Source: Erysipelotrichaceae bacterium (GTDB taxonomy: Bacteria > Bacillota_I > Bacilli_A > Erysipelotrichales > Erysipelotrichaceae). Taken from it: 64,000 nt of DNA. The translations under genes and the position numbers were made by a program. Within the stretch, counting starts at the first letter, position 1, and every line of letters begins with the position of its first letter. Below, one piece after another: positions 33,638-43,606 of this stretch. The stretch spans positions 52,416 to 116,415 of the forward strand of contig JAFRQF010000035.1 of NCBI GenBank assembly GCA_017428765.1, in the 5' to 3' direction. Below the pieces are notes generated by a model. That model saw only the letters and a program-made list of their open reading frames with translations, made no database searches and was not told the DNA's origin.

Positions 33638-35443
33638 ATGAGTGGCATTAGTCTGAAAAACAAGAATTTTATTGACGGAATGAGGCTTTTTGAGGAAGAC
33701 AGGAAAGTCGATCCTGATTTCATCATCGAAACACTTAAAGAAGCCATCGCCAAGACCTATCAGAAGCACATCGATGCGCCGGAAGCCATGGTACGCGTCA
33801 CCATCGAAAAAAATGAGATGCATGTCTACCATCAGCTGATCGTCGTCGATGATGATACCGAGACCTTTGATGAGACGCTCGATATCCTGTATTCCGAGGC
33901 GATCAAGATCAATCCGGACTGCAAGGTCGGTGACATCATCGAAGAAGAAGTCGATTTCAAGGAGATCGGCAGAACTTCGATCAACGTTGCCAAGCAGATG
34001 CTCAAGCAGAGGATCAAGGAATATGAAAAGCAGAGAGTCTACGATGAATACAAGGACAAGGAATTCGATCTGATCTCCGGTATCATCAAGACGATCGAAG
34101 AAAAGTTCATCCTGGTCGACATCAAGAATACCATCGGTATCCTGCTCAAGTCGGAACAGATCCCGGGCGAACAGTACAAGGAAGGTCAGTCCATCCGCTG
34201 CATCATCAAGGAAGTCTCCAAGAACTCCAAGGGTTCGCAGGTCGTCTTATCGAGAGCCGATGCGATGTTCGTCAAGAGACTGTTTGAAAAGGAAGTTCCG
34301 GAGATCGCACAGGGCTTAGTCGAGATCAAGGCGATCGCCAGAGATGCCGGCGAACGTACCAAGATGGCCGTCTATTCCAAGAACGACGACGTCGATGCGA
34401 TCGGCGCCTGCATCGGTCCTAGAGGAACTCGTGTACAGGCCGTCATCGGTGAGATCAAGGGTGAAAAAATCGATGTCTTTGAGTGGAACGATGATATCGG
34501 TGAACTCGTTAAGAACGCTCTGGCACCGGCAGAAGTCAAGGCTTGTTTCTACGCAAACGAACTGACGGATCCGGATCTTACGCCGGAAGCTATCGAAGAA
34601 GCGGAAAAATACAACAAGAGGCCGTTGGTCGTCGTCGTTGATGATGACAAGCTTTCTGTCGCTATCGGCAAGCGCGGTAAGAATGCCAAACTGGCTGTCA
34701 AGCTGACCAACCGCAAGATCGACATCAAGACAAAGACCGAGATCGAAGAGCTCGGCATCGATGTGGACAACGAAGTCATGAACTTCCGTGCCGATCAGGC
34801 AAGGATCATCAAGGAAAGAGAACAGAAGAAGTTCCTTGAATTACAGGAAGAGGCTGCAAGAAGGAAAGCGGAATTTGAAGAAGAGCTCGCTGCTCAGGAT
34901 ACCGGCTTTGACGAGACGACCATCGAAGAGATGGATGAAGGCAAGGTCGAAGAAGTCGTCGAGATCCCTAGCGAGAATCTTGCAAAGGCTGCTGAAGAAA
35001 CTGCTGCAGCTAAGCCTGTTGAAGAAACTGTCGAACCTGAGGCTGAACCTGTCGTTGAAGAAGTCAAGGAAGAACCTGTCAAGGAAGAAGTCAAAGAGGA
35101 AGTCAAGCCTGAACCGGTTCCTGAAAAGCCGAAGAAGGCTCCTAGAAAGCCTCTTACTCCGAAGACGGAATACAAGTCCAAGTTCGAAGACTTTGCGGAT
35201 GCTTCCAAGAAGGAAGAGACGCATGCTCCGACGAAGAGAAGAAGAAAGAAAGATGATGATGATCGCCGTGTAAGAGCGGAAGATCTGGAAAAGAAGGAAT
35301 ACGACGAGAACTTCAAGCCTGTCTATTCCGAAGAAGAACTCGAAGAGATCGAGGCTATGGAAGCCATGGAAGAAGAAAATTCCTGGATCAACGATGATGA
35401 TATCGACTTCGATGAATACGAGGACTACTACGAGGAGAATTAA
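33638..35443 (+). CDS. nusA: Transcription factor NusA with a long acidic/charged tail
   Basis: NusA controls pausing, termination and antitermination. The first ~375 residues carry the RNA-polymerase-binding N-terminal domain, an S1 domain, and two KH domains (IGPRGTRVQAV and VAIGKRGKNAKLA). Family members in the Bacillota usually end near here. In this protein about 225 further residues follow: a coiled acidic part, repeated EEVKEEPVKEEV with Pro/Lys, a basic KRRRKKDDDDRR patch, and an end with DDDIDFDEYEDYYEEN. The tail looks intrinsically disordered. AGGGAG precedes the ATG. Confidence 0.93.
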   Translation: MSGISLKNKNFIDGMRLFEEDRKVDPDFIIETLKEAIAKTYQKHIDAPEAMVRVTIEKNEMHVYHQLIVVDDDTETFDETLDILYSEAIKINPDCKVGDIIEEEVDFKEIGRTSINVAKQMLKQRIKEYEKQRVYDEYKDKEFDLISGIIKTIEEKFILVDIKNTIGILLKSEQIPGEQYKEGQSIRCIIKEVSKNSKGSQVVLSRADAMFVKRLFEKEVPEIAQGLVEIKAIARDAGERTKMAVYSKNDDVDAIGACIGPRGTRVQAVIGEIKGEKIDVFEWNDDIGELVKNALAPAEVKACFYANELTDPDLTPEAIEEAEKYNKRPLVVVVDDDKLSVAIGKRGKNAKLAVKLTNRKIDIKTKTEIEELGIDVDNEVMNFRADQARIIKEREQKKFLELQEEAARRKAEFEEELAAQDTGFDETTIEEMDEGKVEEVVEIPSENLAKAAEETAAAKPVEETVEPEAEPVVEEVKEEPVKEEVKEEVKPEPVPEKPKKAPRKPLTPKTEYKSKFEDFADASKKEETHAPTKRRRKKDDDDRRVRAEDLEKKEYDENFKPVYSEEELEEIEAMEAMEEENSWINDDDIDFDEYEDYYEEN

Positions 35444-35446
35444 TCC

Positions 35447-35704
35447 ATGAAAAAAATTCCAATGCGCAGATGTCTTGCGACAAACCAATCATTTCCAAAA
35501 AAGGACCTCTTGCGTATTGTCAGGACACCGGAAGGGGAAGTGAAGGTCGATCTGACCGGAAAACTCAACGGCAAGGGTGCGTATATCTCCAAGAGCCTGG
35601 AGGCTCTCGAACTTGCCAAAAAGAAGAAAGTCCTCTCCCGTGCCCTGGAGACAGAGATCAAGGAAGAGGTCTATGAAGAGATCTTGAAGGTGATCAATGG
35701 CTGA
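35447..35704 (+). CDS. rnpM: YlxR-family RNA-binding protein (RnpM)
   Basis: An 85-residue protein of the YlxR family, reported to bind and modulate RNase P RNA in Bacillus. The signature is PMRRCLATNQSFPKKDLLRIVRTPEG, followed by GKGAYISKS. It lies three bases after nusA, the standard position in the nusA operon. The start is ATG 35447. The end overlaps ylxQ by eight bases. Confidence 0.92.
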   Translation: MKKIPMRRCLATNQSFPKKDLLRIVRTPEGEVKVDLTGKLNGKGAYISKSLEALELAKKKKVLSRALETEIKEEVYEEILKVING

Positions 35705-35981
35705 TAAACTTAACACTCTGGGACTGGCCTATCGTGCGCGAAAGGCCGTCCTGGGTGAGGAAGTGCTGAACAGGATCGATAAGATCAAGCTTATGTTCAT
35801 CGCTTCCGATATCTCTGAAAAAAGCAGAGAACGCTATGAGAAAAAATGTCACTATTATAGGATCGACCACATCGACGAGTATTCCGGTGAGCAGCTATCT
35901 TCGGCTCTTGGAAAAAACAACGTCAAAGTGGTCGGGATCTTAGACAAAGGATTCAAAGATGCACTGTTAAAGAATATATAG
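35697..35981 (+). CDS. L7Ae-like ribosomal protein YlxQ
   Basis: A 94-residue protein of the L7Ae/L30e/Gadd45 family, which binds kink-turn [18 protein letters not shown] is near the N terminus and [14 protein letters not shown] near the end. It lies between ylxR and infB as in other Bacillota. The exact RNA target is not established. Confidence 0.88.
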   Translation: MADKLNTLGLAYRARKAVLGEEVLNRIDKIKLMFIASDISEKSRERYEKKCHYYRIDHIDEYSGEQLSSALGKNNVKVVGILDKGFKDALLKNI

Positions 35982-35994
35982 AAGGAGGGTTGCC

Positions 35995-37824
35995 ATGGCG
36001 AAACAGACATATAAAAAACATCTGAACAGAAAACCTAGAGGTAATCAGAATTTCGAAAGAAAGCACGATGAAAAAGTCGAAGCGATCACGTATCAGGAAG
36101 GGATCACCGTCGGTGATCTGGCTGCCAAGTTACATAAGAACTCCGGCGATGTCATCAAGATCCTCTTTATGCTGGGCAAGATGGTGACCATCAACTCATC
36201 ACTCGACGACGAAAACGTCGAACTGGTATGTATGGAATTCGGGGTTGATGCAACAAAAGAAGAACCTCAGGAAGATGAAACATTATTAGATACCGAAGCT
36301 GACGATCCAAATGAACTGGTGGAACGTGCTCCGATCGTAACGATCATGGGACATGTCGACCACGGCAAGACGACACTTCTTGACTACATCCGTAATTCAA
36401 GAGTCGTCGAGGGCGAATTCGGCGGTATCACACAGCACATCGGTGCCTATCAGGTCAATGTGAACGGAAAACTCGTCACATTCTTAGATACACCGGGCCA
36501 TGAAGCGTTCACGGCCATGCGTGCAAGAGGTGCCTCCGTCACCGATATCGCGATCATCGTAGTCGCGGCAGATGACGGTGTCATGCCTCAGACGATCGAA
36601 GCGGTCGACCATGCCAAAGCGGCAGGCGTTCCGATCATCGTCGCAGTCAACAAAATGGACAAACCGGGTGCGAATCCCGATAAAGTCAAGAATGCGATGT
36701 CAGAACTCGGCCTGATGCCGGAAGAATGGGGCGGCGATACGATCTATGTCGAGTGTTCCGCCAAGACCGGTATGGGTGTGCAGGACATCCTGGAAACGAT
36801 ATTAGTCGTTGCCGAAGTCAGAGACATCAAAGCCAATCCGAAGAAGCTGGCGACCGGTACGGTCATCGAAGCCAAGCTTGATAAGGGAAGAGGTCCTGTC
36901 TCTACGTTGCTGGTACAAAACGGTACCTTACATCAGTCTGATTCTGTCGTCGTCGGTACGGCTTATGGCAAGGTCCGTAAGATGACAAACGATATGGGTA
37001 AGGAGATCACAGAAGCTTTACCTGGCACACCTGTCGAGATCATCGGTCTCAACGATGTTCCGGTCGCCGGTGATAACTTCAAGGTCTTTGATGACGATAA
37101 GGATGCCAGAGCCGTCGCACAGGCCAGAGCACGTGCGAAACTGGAGAAAGACCGTAACGCATCCGTAGCGATGACGCTCGATGATCTGAAGAACCAGATC
37201 GATCGCGGCGAAGTCAAGGAGATCCCGGTCATCGTCAAATCCGATGTTACCGGTACAGCGGAAGCTGTCGCATCCTCACTTTCCAAGATCGATGTCGACG
37301 GCGTCAAGGTCAACGTCATCCGTAGGGCTGCCGGTACGATCAATGAGTCGGATGTCATCCTGGCGTCGGTTTCTCATGCCGTGATCTACGGTTTCAACGT
37401 CCGTCCGGATGCCAACGTCAGAAAGAAGGCGCAGGATGAAGGCGTCGAGATCCGTTTACACAACATCATCTACAAGGCAGTCGAAGAAATGGAAGCTGCC
37501 ATGAAGGGTATGCTGGCACCGGTCTATGAAGAAGTCGTCATCGGTCAGGCTGAAGTCAGAAAGACATATAAAGTATCCAAGATCGGCACGATCGCCGGCT
37601 GTATGGTCACTGAAGGCAAGATCGTCAGAGATTGCCAGATCCGTCTGATCCGTGACGGTATCGTCATCTATACAGGTAAGCTTGGTTCCTTGAGACGTTT
37701 TGAAAACGATGCCAAGGAAGTCGCTTCCGGATATGAGTGCGGTATGACGATCGAGAACTACAACGACATCAAGGAACTCGATATCATCGAAGCTTATGTT
37801 GATCAGGAGGTCAAAGCAGAGTAA
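35995..37824 (+). CDS. infB: Translation initiation factor IF-2
   Basis: A 609-residue GTPase that places initiator tRNA on the ribosome. The short basic N terminus is followed by an IF2-N domain ([19 protein letters not shown]). G1 is GHVDHGKTT near residue 118, G3 is DTPGHEAF, G4 is NKMDKPGA, and the C-terminal tRNA-binding domains follow. The N-terminal extension is much shorter than in many bacteria. AGGAGGG precedes the ATG. It overlaps rbfA by one base. Confidence 0.96.
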   Translation: MAKQTYKKHLNRKPRGNQNFERKHDEKVEAITYQEGITVGDLAAKLHKNSGDVIKILFMLGKMVTINSSLDDENVELVCMEFGVDATKEEPQEDETLLDTEADDPNELVERAPIVTIMGHVDHGKTTLLDYIRNSRVVEGEFGGITQHIGAYQVNVNGKLVTFLDTPGHEAFTAMRARGASVTDIAIIVVAADDGVMPQTIEAVDHAKAAGVPIIVAVNKMDKPGANPDKVKNAMSELGLMPEEWGGDTIYVECSAKTGMGVQDILETILVVAEVRDIKANPKKLATGTVIEAKLDKGRGPVSTLLVQNGTLHQSDSVVVGTAYGKVRKMTNDMGKEITEALPGTPVEIIGLNDVPVAGDNFKVFDDDKDARAVAQARARAKLEKDRNASVAMTLDDLKNQIDRGEVKEIPVIVKSDVTGTAEAVASSLSKIDVDGVKVNVIRRAAGTINESDVILASVSHAVIYGFNVRPDANVRKKAQDEGVEIRLHNIIYKAVEEMEAAMKGMLAPVYEEVVIGQAEVRKTYKVSKIGTIAGCMVTEGKIVRDCQIRLIRDGIVIYTGKLGSLRRFENDAKEVASGYECGMTIENYNDIKELDIIEAYVDQEVKAE

Positions 37825-38162
37825 TGGCAAGAGTCAACAAGATCGATTCGATCCTGTTACGAGAGATCTCTGTCATCATCTCCCAGGAGATCAACGACCC
37901 GAAGCTCGGTTTCCCGACCGTGACGGAAGTCGATGTCTCCCCGGACCTCAATCAGGCGAAAGTCTATGTTTCGTTCTTAGGCAAGAACTATAAGAAAAGA
38001 GACGGACTGGAAGCCTTGAGAAGATCGAAAGGGCATATCAAATCGGAACTTGCCAAGCGTGTACGCATGCGCAAGATCCCGGATCTGACTTTCGTGGTCG
38101 ATGATACGCTCGACAAAGCAGATCGTATCGAAGAGATACTTAGTAAAGACAATGAACTATAA
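37824..38162 (+). CDS. rbfA: Ribosome-binding factor A
   Basis: A 112-residue KH-like cold-shock factor for 16S rRNA 5'-end maturation. REISVIISQEINDPKLGFPTVTEV and the C-terminal RMRKIPDLTFVVDDTLDKADRI are typical. Its ATG shares the final A of the infB stop. A terminator overlaps its stop codon and closes the operon. Confidence 0.95.
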   Translation: MARVNKIDSILLREISVIISQEINDPKLGFPTVTEVDVSPDLNQAKVYVSFLGKNYKKRDGLEALRRSKGHIKSELAKRVRMRKIPDLTFVVDDTLDKADRIEEILSKDNEL

Positions 38163-38187
38163 GGTGCTTTTTAAGCGCCTTTTTTCA
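38161..38187 (+). terminator. Terminator of the rimP-rbfA operon
   Basis: Stem AAGGTGC/GCGCCTT with one G-T pair and a 7-base T-rich loop, then five T. Confidence 0.8.
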
Positions 38188-38202
38188 TGAGAAAGGAAGA
38201 GT

Positions 38203-39702
38203 ATGAACAAGAAGCAAGCACTTAAGATCTACCGCGATCAGAACGAAAAGATCGCAGCTTACGGCCTGATGCTGGCAACAGCCGGGTTTGACCGGATGAC
38301 CATCGCACCGATCGGCGGTGCGTCATACCGCAATCGGATGCTTTCGATCATCCAGGGCGAATTATTTGAACTGGAAACGGACAAAGATTATGTACAGGCC
38401 ATTTTAACGTTGTCTGAGATGGATCTTGGCGAAGTGGGCAACAGAGATATCTCCCTAGCCAAAAAATCGCTGGAAGATGTCTTAAAATTCACCAAGGAAG
38501 AAACGATGGAATATTCCTATGCTTTGATGAATGCCTATGATGCCTGGTACAAAGCTAAGACTTCCGAAAACTACGAGATATTCAGACCTCACCTGATGAA
38601 ACTCATCGAGATGACCAAATACCGCGCAAAGAAAAGAGATGCGAAGAAAGATCCGTACGATCTTCTTCTCGATGATTTTGAAGAGGGCATGAACAGGAAG
38701 AAGTACGATGAATTCTTCTCTTTGATCCGTAAGGAACTTCTTCCTCTGATCAGGAAGATCGATAAGAAGAAAGGCTATATCGACGACTCTTTCTTATACA
38801 AATACTATCCGGCAGAGAAACAGGCGCTGTTCATGAAGGATGCCATGAAGTATCTCGGTTTCAGTTCCGACTGGGGCTATATGGGTACCACGGAACATCC
38901 GTTCACCAGCGGTTTTTCCAAGAATGATGTCCGTGTCACGACCAACTATGACGAACACAATGTCACGGCTGCCATCTATTCTCTGATCCATGAATGCGGC
39001 CATGCCTTCTATGAACATCAGGTCGATGCCAAATATGAGAAGTATCCTCATATCCGTAACATGTCTTCCGGCATGCACGAATCCCAATCCCGCTTCTTTG
39101 AAAACTATCTGGGCAGAAGAAGATCCTTCTTCGTCAAACTTTATCCGAGACTTCAGGAACTCTTCCCGGAAAACCTTGGCAATGTATCACTGGACGATTT
39201 CATCAAAGCGGCCAATGTATCCAAGTGTTCTCTGATCCGTACGGATGCCGATGAGCTGACCTATCCCGTTCATATCCTGATCCGTTATGAACTGGAAAAG
39301 GAGATCTTCTCCGGTAAAGCCGATCTTGATAAGCTCGATCAGCTCTGGGATGAAAAGTATGAGAAGTATCTCGGTATCAAGGCTCAAAAGCCATCCGACG
39401 GTATCTTACAGGATGTCCACTGGTCGGAAGCTTACATCGGCTATTTCCCGACTTACGCTTTAGGTTCAGCCATCGGTGCGCAGCTCTTCCATAAGATGAA
39501 GGAAGACCTTGATGTCGATGCCTTGTTAGAAAAAGGACAGTTCAAGAAGATCACCGACTATCTGCACAAGAACGTTCAGCATGACGGTGCTTTATATACC
39601 TTTGAACAGATCGTGAAGAGGGCAACGGGCGAAGACTTCGATCCGCATTACTATATCGACTATCTCAAAGAGAAATACAAAGCTCTCTATAACATTAAGT
39701 AA
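38203..39702 (+). CDS. M32 (Taq) metallocarboxypeptidase
   Basis: A 499-residue zinc carboxypeptidase of the cytosol. The active site is HECGHAFYEHQ near residue 262, with the second ligand region MHESQSRFFENYLGR and the family block ADELTYPVHILIRYELEK. LQDVHWSEAYIGYFPTYALG follows. It removes C-terminal residues from peptides. AGGAAGAG precedes the ATG. It is coupled to adenosine deaminase through TAATG. Confidence 0.94.
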   Translation: MNKKQALKIYRDQNEKIAAYGLMLATAGFDRMTIAPIGGASYRNRMLSIIQGELFELETDKDYVQAILTLSEMDLGEVGNRDISLAKKSLEDVLKFTKEETMEYSYALMNAYDAWYKAKTSENYEIFRPHLMKLIEMTKYRAKKRDAKKDPYDLLLDDFEEGMNRKKYDEFFSLIRKELLPLIRKIDKKKGYIDDSFLYKYYPAEKQALFMKDAMKYLGFSSDWGYMGTTEHPFTSGFSKNDVRVTTNYDEHNVTAAIYSLIHECGHAFYEHQVDAKYEKYPHIRNMSSGMHESQSRFFENYLGRRRSFFVKLYPRLQELFPENLGNVSLDDFIKAANVSKCSLIRTDADELTYPVHILIRYELEKEIFSGKADLDKLDQLWDEKYEKYLGIKAQKPSDGILQDVHWSEAYIGYFPTYALGSAIGAQLFHKMKEDLDVDALLEKGQFKKITDYLHKNVQHDGALYTFEQIVKRATGEDFDPHYYIDYLKEKYKALYNIK

Positions 39703-40703
39703 TGAATACCGCTAAGATCGATCTGCACTTGCATCTTGACGGATCTCTGAATATCGCCTGGGCATATGACAGAGCTTTGAAGCAGGGGGTCATCAAGTCG
39801 GAAACGACATTTGAAGAATTCTATGACATCCTCTTTGCCAAAAACATCGCCCATTCGCCAGAGAGCTTCAAAAAGTTCGAACTTGTCTGCGATATCCTGC
39901 AGACAAGGGATGACTTGTTCGATGCGACCTACGATCTGTGCAGAAGACTTGATGATCTTGGCCTCATCTATGCCGAGATCCGCTTTGCTTCGCAACAGCA
40001 TCTCAAGAAAGGTCTGACGCAGCTTGACGCCTTAAAGGCAGTCATCGACGGGGCAAAGAAGGCGATGGAAGACTTCGATATCAAGGTCGGCATCATCAAC
40101 TGTCTGATGCATAAAGGAGATGCGGAGCCTTTCAATCATGCAGAGAATCTTGAAGCGATAGAAGCTTCTAAGATCATGTATAAAAAAGGTCTGGTGGGGC
40201 TTGATCTGGCAGGTTTTGAAAACAACTGTGACTATAAAGACTATGCGCCTTATTTTGAGATCGTGAAGAAAGAAGGGATCCCGTTCACTTTGCATGCCGG
40301 GGAGATGGGGATAGGAGAACATATACTTGATGCGCTTTCAATGAGACCAAACAGGATAGGGCATGGCATCGACTGCATCCAGGATCAAAGATATATCGAT
40401 GCTTTGAAACAAAGCGAAATTCCTCTGGAAGTCTGCGTTTCTTCCAATGTCAAACTGACACAGAATTATGCTTCCCATCCGATACGAAGGATGATAAAAG
40501 AAGGTCTGAAGGTCACAGTCAATACCGACAATATGATCTTCGCAAGAACGGATCTTGTCAATGAACACAATCAGCTTAAGATGATCGGGATCAGTGAAGA
40601 AACACTGATCAGAAGTACCTATGAATCTTTGGACGCGGCATTCTGCGATGAGGATACAAAGGGTTATCTGAAAGAGAAATTAGATAAAGAACTCCATGCA
40701 TAA
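39702..40703 (+). CDS. add: Adenosine deaminase
   Basis: A 333-residue zinc enzyme that converts adenosine to inosine. Metal ligands appear in IDLHLHLDGSLNI; the substrate-binding His and catalytic Glu in TLHAGEMG; the second His in RIGHGIDCIQD; and the Asp pair region in VNTDNMIFA. The length and motif order are normal. It overlaps the M32 stop by one base. Together with uridine phosphorylase it indicates nucleoside salvage. Confidence 0.94.
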   Translation: MNTAKIDLHLHLDGSLNIAWAYDRALKQGVIKSETTFEEFYDILFAKNIAHSPESFKKFELVCDILQTRDDLFDATYDLCRRLDDLGLIYAEIRFASQQHLKKGLTQLDALKAVIDGAKKAMEDFDIKVGIINCLMHKGDAEPFNHAENLEAIEASKIMYKKGLVGLDLAGFENNCDYKDYAPYFEIVKKEGIPFTLHAGEMGIGEHILDALSMRPNRIGHGIDCIQDQRYIDALKQSEIPLEVCVSSNVKLTQNYASHPIRRMIKEGLKVTVNTDNMIFARTDLVNEHNQLKMIGISEETLIRSTYESLDAAFCDEDTKGYLKEKLDKELHA

Positions 40704-40707
40704 GAAA

Positions 40708-40742
40708 AGCTCGAAACTTTGAAGGTTTCGAGCTATTTTTTT
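40708..40742 (+). terminator. Terminator after add
   Basis: 10-bp stem AGCTCGAAAC/GTTTCGAGCT, 7-base loop, then A and seven T. It lies between the convergent add and PPDK genes and may also act on minus, where CTTTTC follows. Confidence 0.85.
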
Positions 40743-40750
40743 AAGAAAGA

Positions 40751-43465
40751 TTATTTCTTAGCAGCTTTTTTCTTGGCAGGAGCCTTTTTGGCAGCTTTCT
40801 TAGCCGGTGCTTTTGCAGCTTTCTTTTCTTCAGCTACATAACCGTTCTTGATCGCAGCCTGTGCAGCAGCCAATCTGGCGATAGGTACTCTGTATGGTGA
40901 GCAAGAGACATAAGTCAGACCGATCTTATCGCAGAATTCGATGGAAGCCGGATCACCGCCGTGTTCGCCGCAGATACCAAGCTTGATGTCAGGACGAGTC
41001 TGTCTGCCAAGTCTTGCAGCCATTTCGACGAGTTTGCCGACACCGTGCTGGTCAAGTCTAGCGAACGGATCCTGTTCATAGATCTTAGCATCATAGTAGG
41101 AAGTTAAGAACTTGCCTGCATCATCTCTGGAGAAACCGAATGTCATCTGCGTGAGGTCGTTGGTACCGAAGGAGAAGAATTCAGCTTCTTTCGCGATCTC
41201 ATCAGCTAATAATGCTGCACGCGGGATCTCGATCATCGTACCGACATGGTAGTCGAGTTTTGTCTTGGCGTTTGCGATCTCTTCATCAGCAGTCCTGACG
41301 ACGATATCCTTGACATACTTGAGTTCGGCAACATCACCGACAAGCGGGATCATGATCTCAGGAACGACATGCCACTTCGGATGTTTCTTGTTGGTAGCGA
41401 TGGCAGCTCTGATGACGGCTTTTGTCTGCATTTCAGCGATTTCAGGGTAAGTGACAGCCAGACGGCAGCCTCTGTGACCCATCATCGGGTTGAATTCATG
41501 CAAGCCGTCGCAGATAGCCTTGAGCTGTTTCAAGCTCATGCCCATATCCTTAGCAAGTTCTTTCTGCTGTTTTTCATCCTGCGGAACGAACTCATGGAGA
41601 GGTGGGTCTAAGTAACGGATCGTAACAGGGAAGCCCTTCATAGCTTCGTAGATGCCTTCGAAGTCTTTCTGCTGTAACGGCAGGACTTTTTCAAGAGCAG
41701 CTTTTCTCTGTTCGGTCGTCTGGGAAACGATCATTTCACGGATCGCTTTGATCTTGTCTTCCTGGAAGAACATGTGCTCAGTTCTTACCAGACCGATACC
41801 TTCAGCACCGAATTCGACAGCCTGAGCTGCATCCTTAGGTGTATCGGCATTGGTTCTGATCTTTAATCTTCTTCTTTCATCTGCCCACTTCATGAACTTC
41901 TTGAAGTCACCGGAGATGGAAGCCGGAACAGTCGGGATAGCTTCGCCATAGATGTTACCTGTGGAACCATCTAATGACAGCCAGTCGAATTCCTTATAGA
42001 CTTTGTCGTTTAATGTGAACTGTTTCTTAGCGTAATCGATCTTGATGTCGCCGCAGCCTGAGACACAGCATTCGCCCATACCTCTGGCAACGACAGCAGC
42101 GTGAGAAGTCATACCTCCGCGGACAGTAAGAACGCCCTCAGCAGCAGCCATACCTTCGATATCTTCCGGAGAAGTCTCGAGTCTGACTAAGACGACTTTC
42201 TTGCCGTTCTTGTGTTCTCTGATCGCATCTTCAGCGGAGAAGACGATCTGACCGCAGGCAGCACCCGGAGATGCCGGAAGGGCAGTAGCGATCGGAGTAG
42301 CTTTCTTTAATGCAGCTGCATCGAACTGCGGATGTAATAATGCGTCTAACTGCTTCGGTTCGACCATCATCAGAGCCTGATCGATGGTGACAAGGCCTTC
42401 CTTGACCATGTCGCAAGCGACCTTGAGAGCAGCAGTGGCAGTTCTCTTACCGTTACGAGTCTGTAACATGAAGAGTTTCTTTTCCTGGATCGTGAATTCC
42501 ATATCCTGCATATCATGGTAGTGCTGTTCCAGAGTATTGCAGATATTTACGAAATCCTTGTAAGCTTCAGGCATGACCTTCTTTAACTGGTCGATCGTCT
42601 GCGGAGTTCTGACACCGGCAACGACGTCTTCGCCTTGCGCGTTCATCAGGAATTCACCGAACAGTTTCTTTTCGCCTGTTGCAGGGTTACGGGTGAAGGC
42701 AACACCGGTACCGCAGTCATCGCCCATGTTGCCGAAGACCATCATCTGTACGTTGACAGCTGTGCCCCAGGAAGAAGGGATATCATTTTCTTTGCGGTAG
42801 AAGATCGCTCTCGGGTTGTTCCATGAACGGAAGACAGCCTCGATCGCTCTTTCCAGCTGGACTTTCGTATCCTGCGGGAAGTCTTCTTTGAGTTCTTTCT
42901 TGTAGAAAGCCTTGAATCTCTTGACGAGTTCCTTCATATCATCGGCATCGAGTTCAGTATCGAGCTTGACGCCTTTCTTCTCTTTGACTTCATCGATGAT
43001 CTCTTCGAATCTCTTCTTGGATAATTCCATGACGACATCCGAGAACATCTGGATGAAACGACGATAGGAATCGTAAGCGAATCTTTCGTTGTTTGTCTTC
43101 TTGGCGATCGTCTCAGCGACCTCGTCATTGATGCCGAGGTTGAGGATCGTGTCCATCATACCAGGCATCGAAGCTCTGGCACCGGATCTTACGGAAACAA
43201 GTAACGGATTTTTGACGTCACCGAGTTTTCTGCCGGCCTGTTTTTCGAGTTTCTTCAATGCCGTTTCGACCTGTGACATAATTTCCTTGTTGATCTTCTT
43301 GCCATCATCATAGTAAGCGTTGCATGCTTCGGTAGTGATGGTGAAGCCATAAGGTACTGGTAAACCTAAGCTGGCCATTTCTGCCAGGTTAGCACCCTTA
43401 CCGCCAAGGAGTTCACGCATGTTTGCATTTCCTTCAGCAAACATATAGACGTATTTCTTGCTCAT
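40751..43465 (-). CDS. ppdK: Pyruvate, phosphate dikinase with a Lys/Ala-rich tail
   Basis: The 904-residue enzyme interconverts pyruvate, ATP and phosphate with PEP, AMP and pyrophosphate. The ATP-grasp domain starts with LLGGKGANLAEM, the phospho-His is in GGMTSHAAVVARGMG near residue 455, and the PEP-binding barrel contains FGTNDLTQMTFGFSRDD and CGEHGGDP. The core ends near residue 878. The last 26 residues, EEKKAAKAPAKKAAKKAPAK and further Lys/Ala, form a histone-H1-like tail not usual for PPDK. AAAGGAG precedes the ATG on minus. Confidence 0.96.
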   Translation of the reverse strand: MSKKYVYMFAEGNANMRELLGGKGANLAEMASLGLPVPYGFTITTEACNAYYDDGKKINKEIMSQVETALKKLEKQAGRKLGDVKNPLLVSVRSGARASMPGMMDTILNLGINDEVAETIAKKTNNERFAYDSYRRFIQMFSDVVMELSKKRFEEIIDEVKEKKGVKLDTELDADDMKELVKRFKAFYKKELKEDFPQDTKVQLERAIEAVFRSWNNPRAIFYRKENDIPSSWGTAVNVQMMVFGNMGDDCGTGVAFTRNPATGEKKLFGEFLMNAQGEDVVAGVRTPQTIDQLKKVMPEAYKDFVNICNTLEQHYHDMQDMEFTIQEKKLFMLQTRNGKRTATAALKVACDMVKEGLVTIDQALMMVEPKQLDALLHPQFDAAALKKATPIATALPASPGAACGQIVFSAEDAIREHKNGKKVVLVRLETSPEDIEGMAAAEGVLTVRGGMTSHAAVVARGMGECCVSGCGDIKIDYAKKQFTLNDKVYKEFDWLSLDGSTGNIYGEAIPTVPASISGDFKKFMKWADERRRLKIRTNADTPKDAAQAVEFGAEGIGLVRTEHMFFQEDKIKAIREMIVSQTTEQRKAALEKVLPLQQKDFEGIYEAMKGFPVTIRYLDPPLHEFVPQDEKQQKELAKDMGMSLKQLKAICDGLHEFNPMMGHRGCRLAVTYPEIAEMQTKAVIRAAIATNKKHPKWHVVPEIMIPLVGDVAELKYVKDIVVRTADEEIANAKTKLDYHVGTMIEIPRAALLADEIAKEAEFFSFGTNDLTQMTFGFSRDDAGKFLTSYYDAKIYEQDPFARLDQHGVGKLVEMAARLGRQTRPDIKLGICGEHGGDPASIEFCDKIGLTYVSCSPYRVPIARLAAAQAAIKNGYVAEEKKAAKAPAKKAAKKAPAKKKAAKK

Positions 43466-43500
43466 TCTTTCTCCTTTTCAAGTCTAATTTGACGCATATT

Positions 43501-43509
43501 ATTTTAACA
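43501..43509 (-). promoter_or_regulatory. Promoter of ppdK
   Basis: Minus-strand extended -10 TGTTAAAAT, about 36 bases before the ppdK start. No clear -35. Confidence 0.5.
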
Positions 43510-43572
43510 TAAAAAGCTTTTGTTTACGTATCAAGTGAAGCGTTTAAAAGCTTTTATTTAAAAAGATGTATT

Positions 43573-43581
43573 TGCTATAAT
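43573..43581 (+). promoter_or_regulatory. Promoter of the asp23-fakA pair
   Basis: Extended -10 TTGCTATAAT region with TATAAT at 43576-43581. GGAGGA lies seven bases before the ATG at 43607. Confidence 0.6.
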
Positions 43582-43606
43582 GTAAGAGTTAACTGGAGGA
43601 ATCAAA

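Noticed and set aside
34841..35488. A 215-codon minus-strand frame antisense to the NusA tail
   Set aside because: Its Phe/Leu/Arg-rich product comes from the Glu/Lys-rich low-complexity coding strand. No start signal.
43510..43560. AAAAGCTTTT repeated twice between ppdK and the Asp23 gene as an operator
   Set aside because: The ten-base A/T-rich self-complementary word is likely to occur by chance and does not overlap the -10 boxes.
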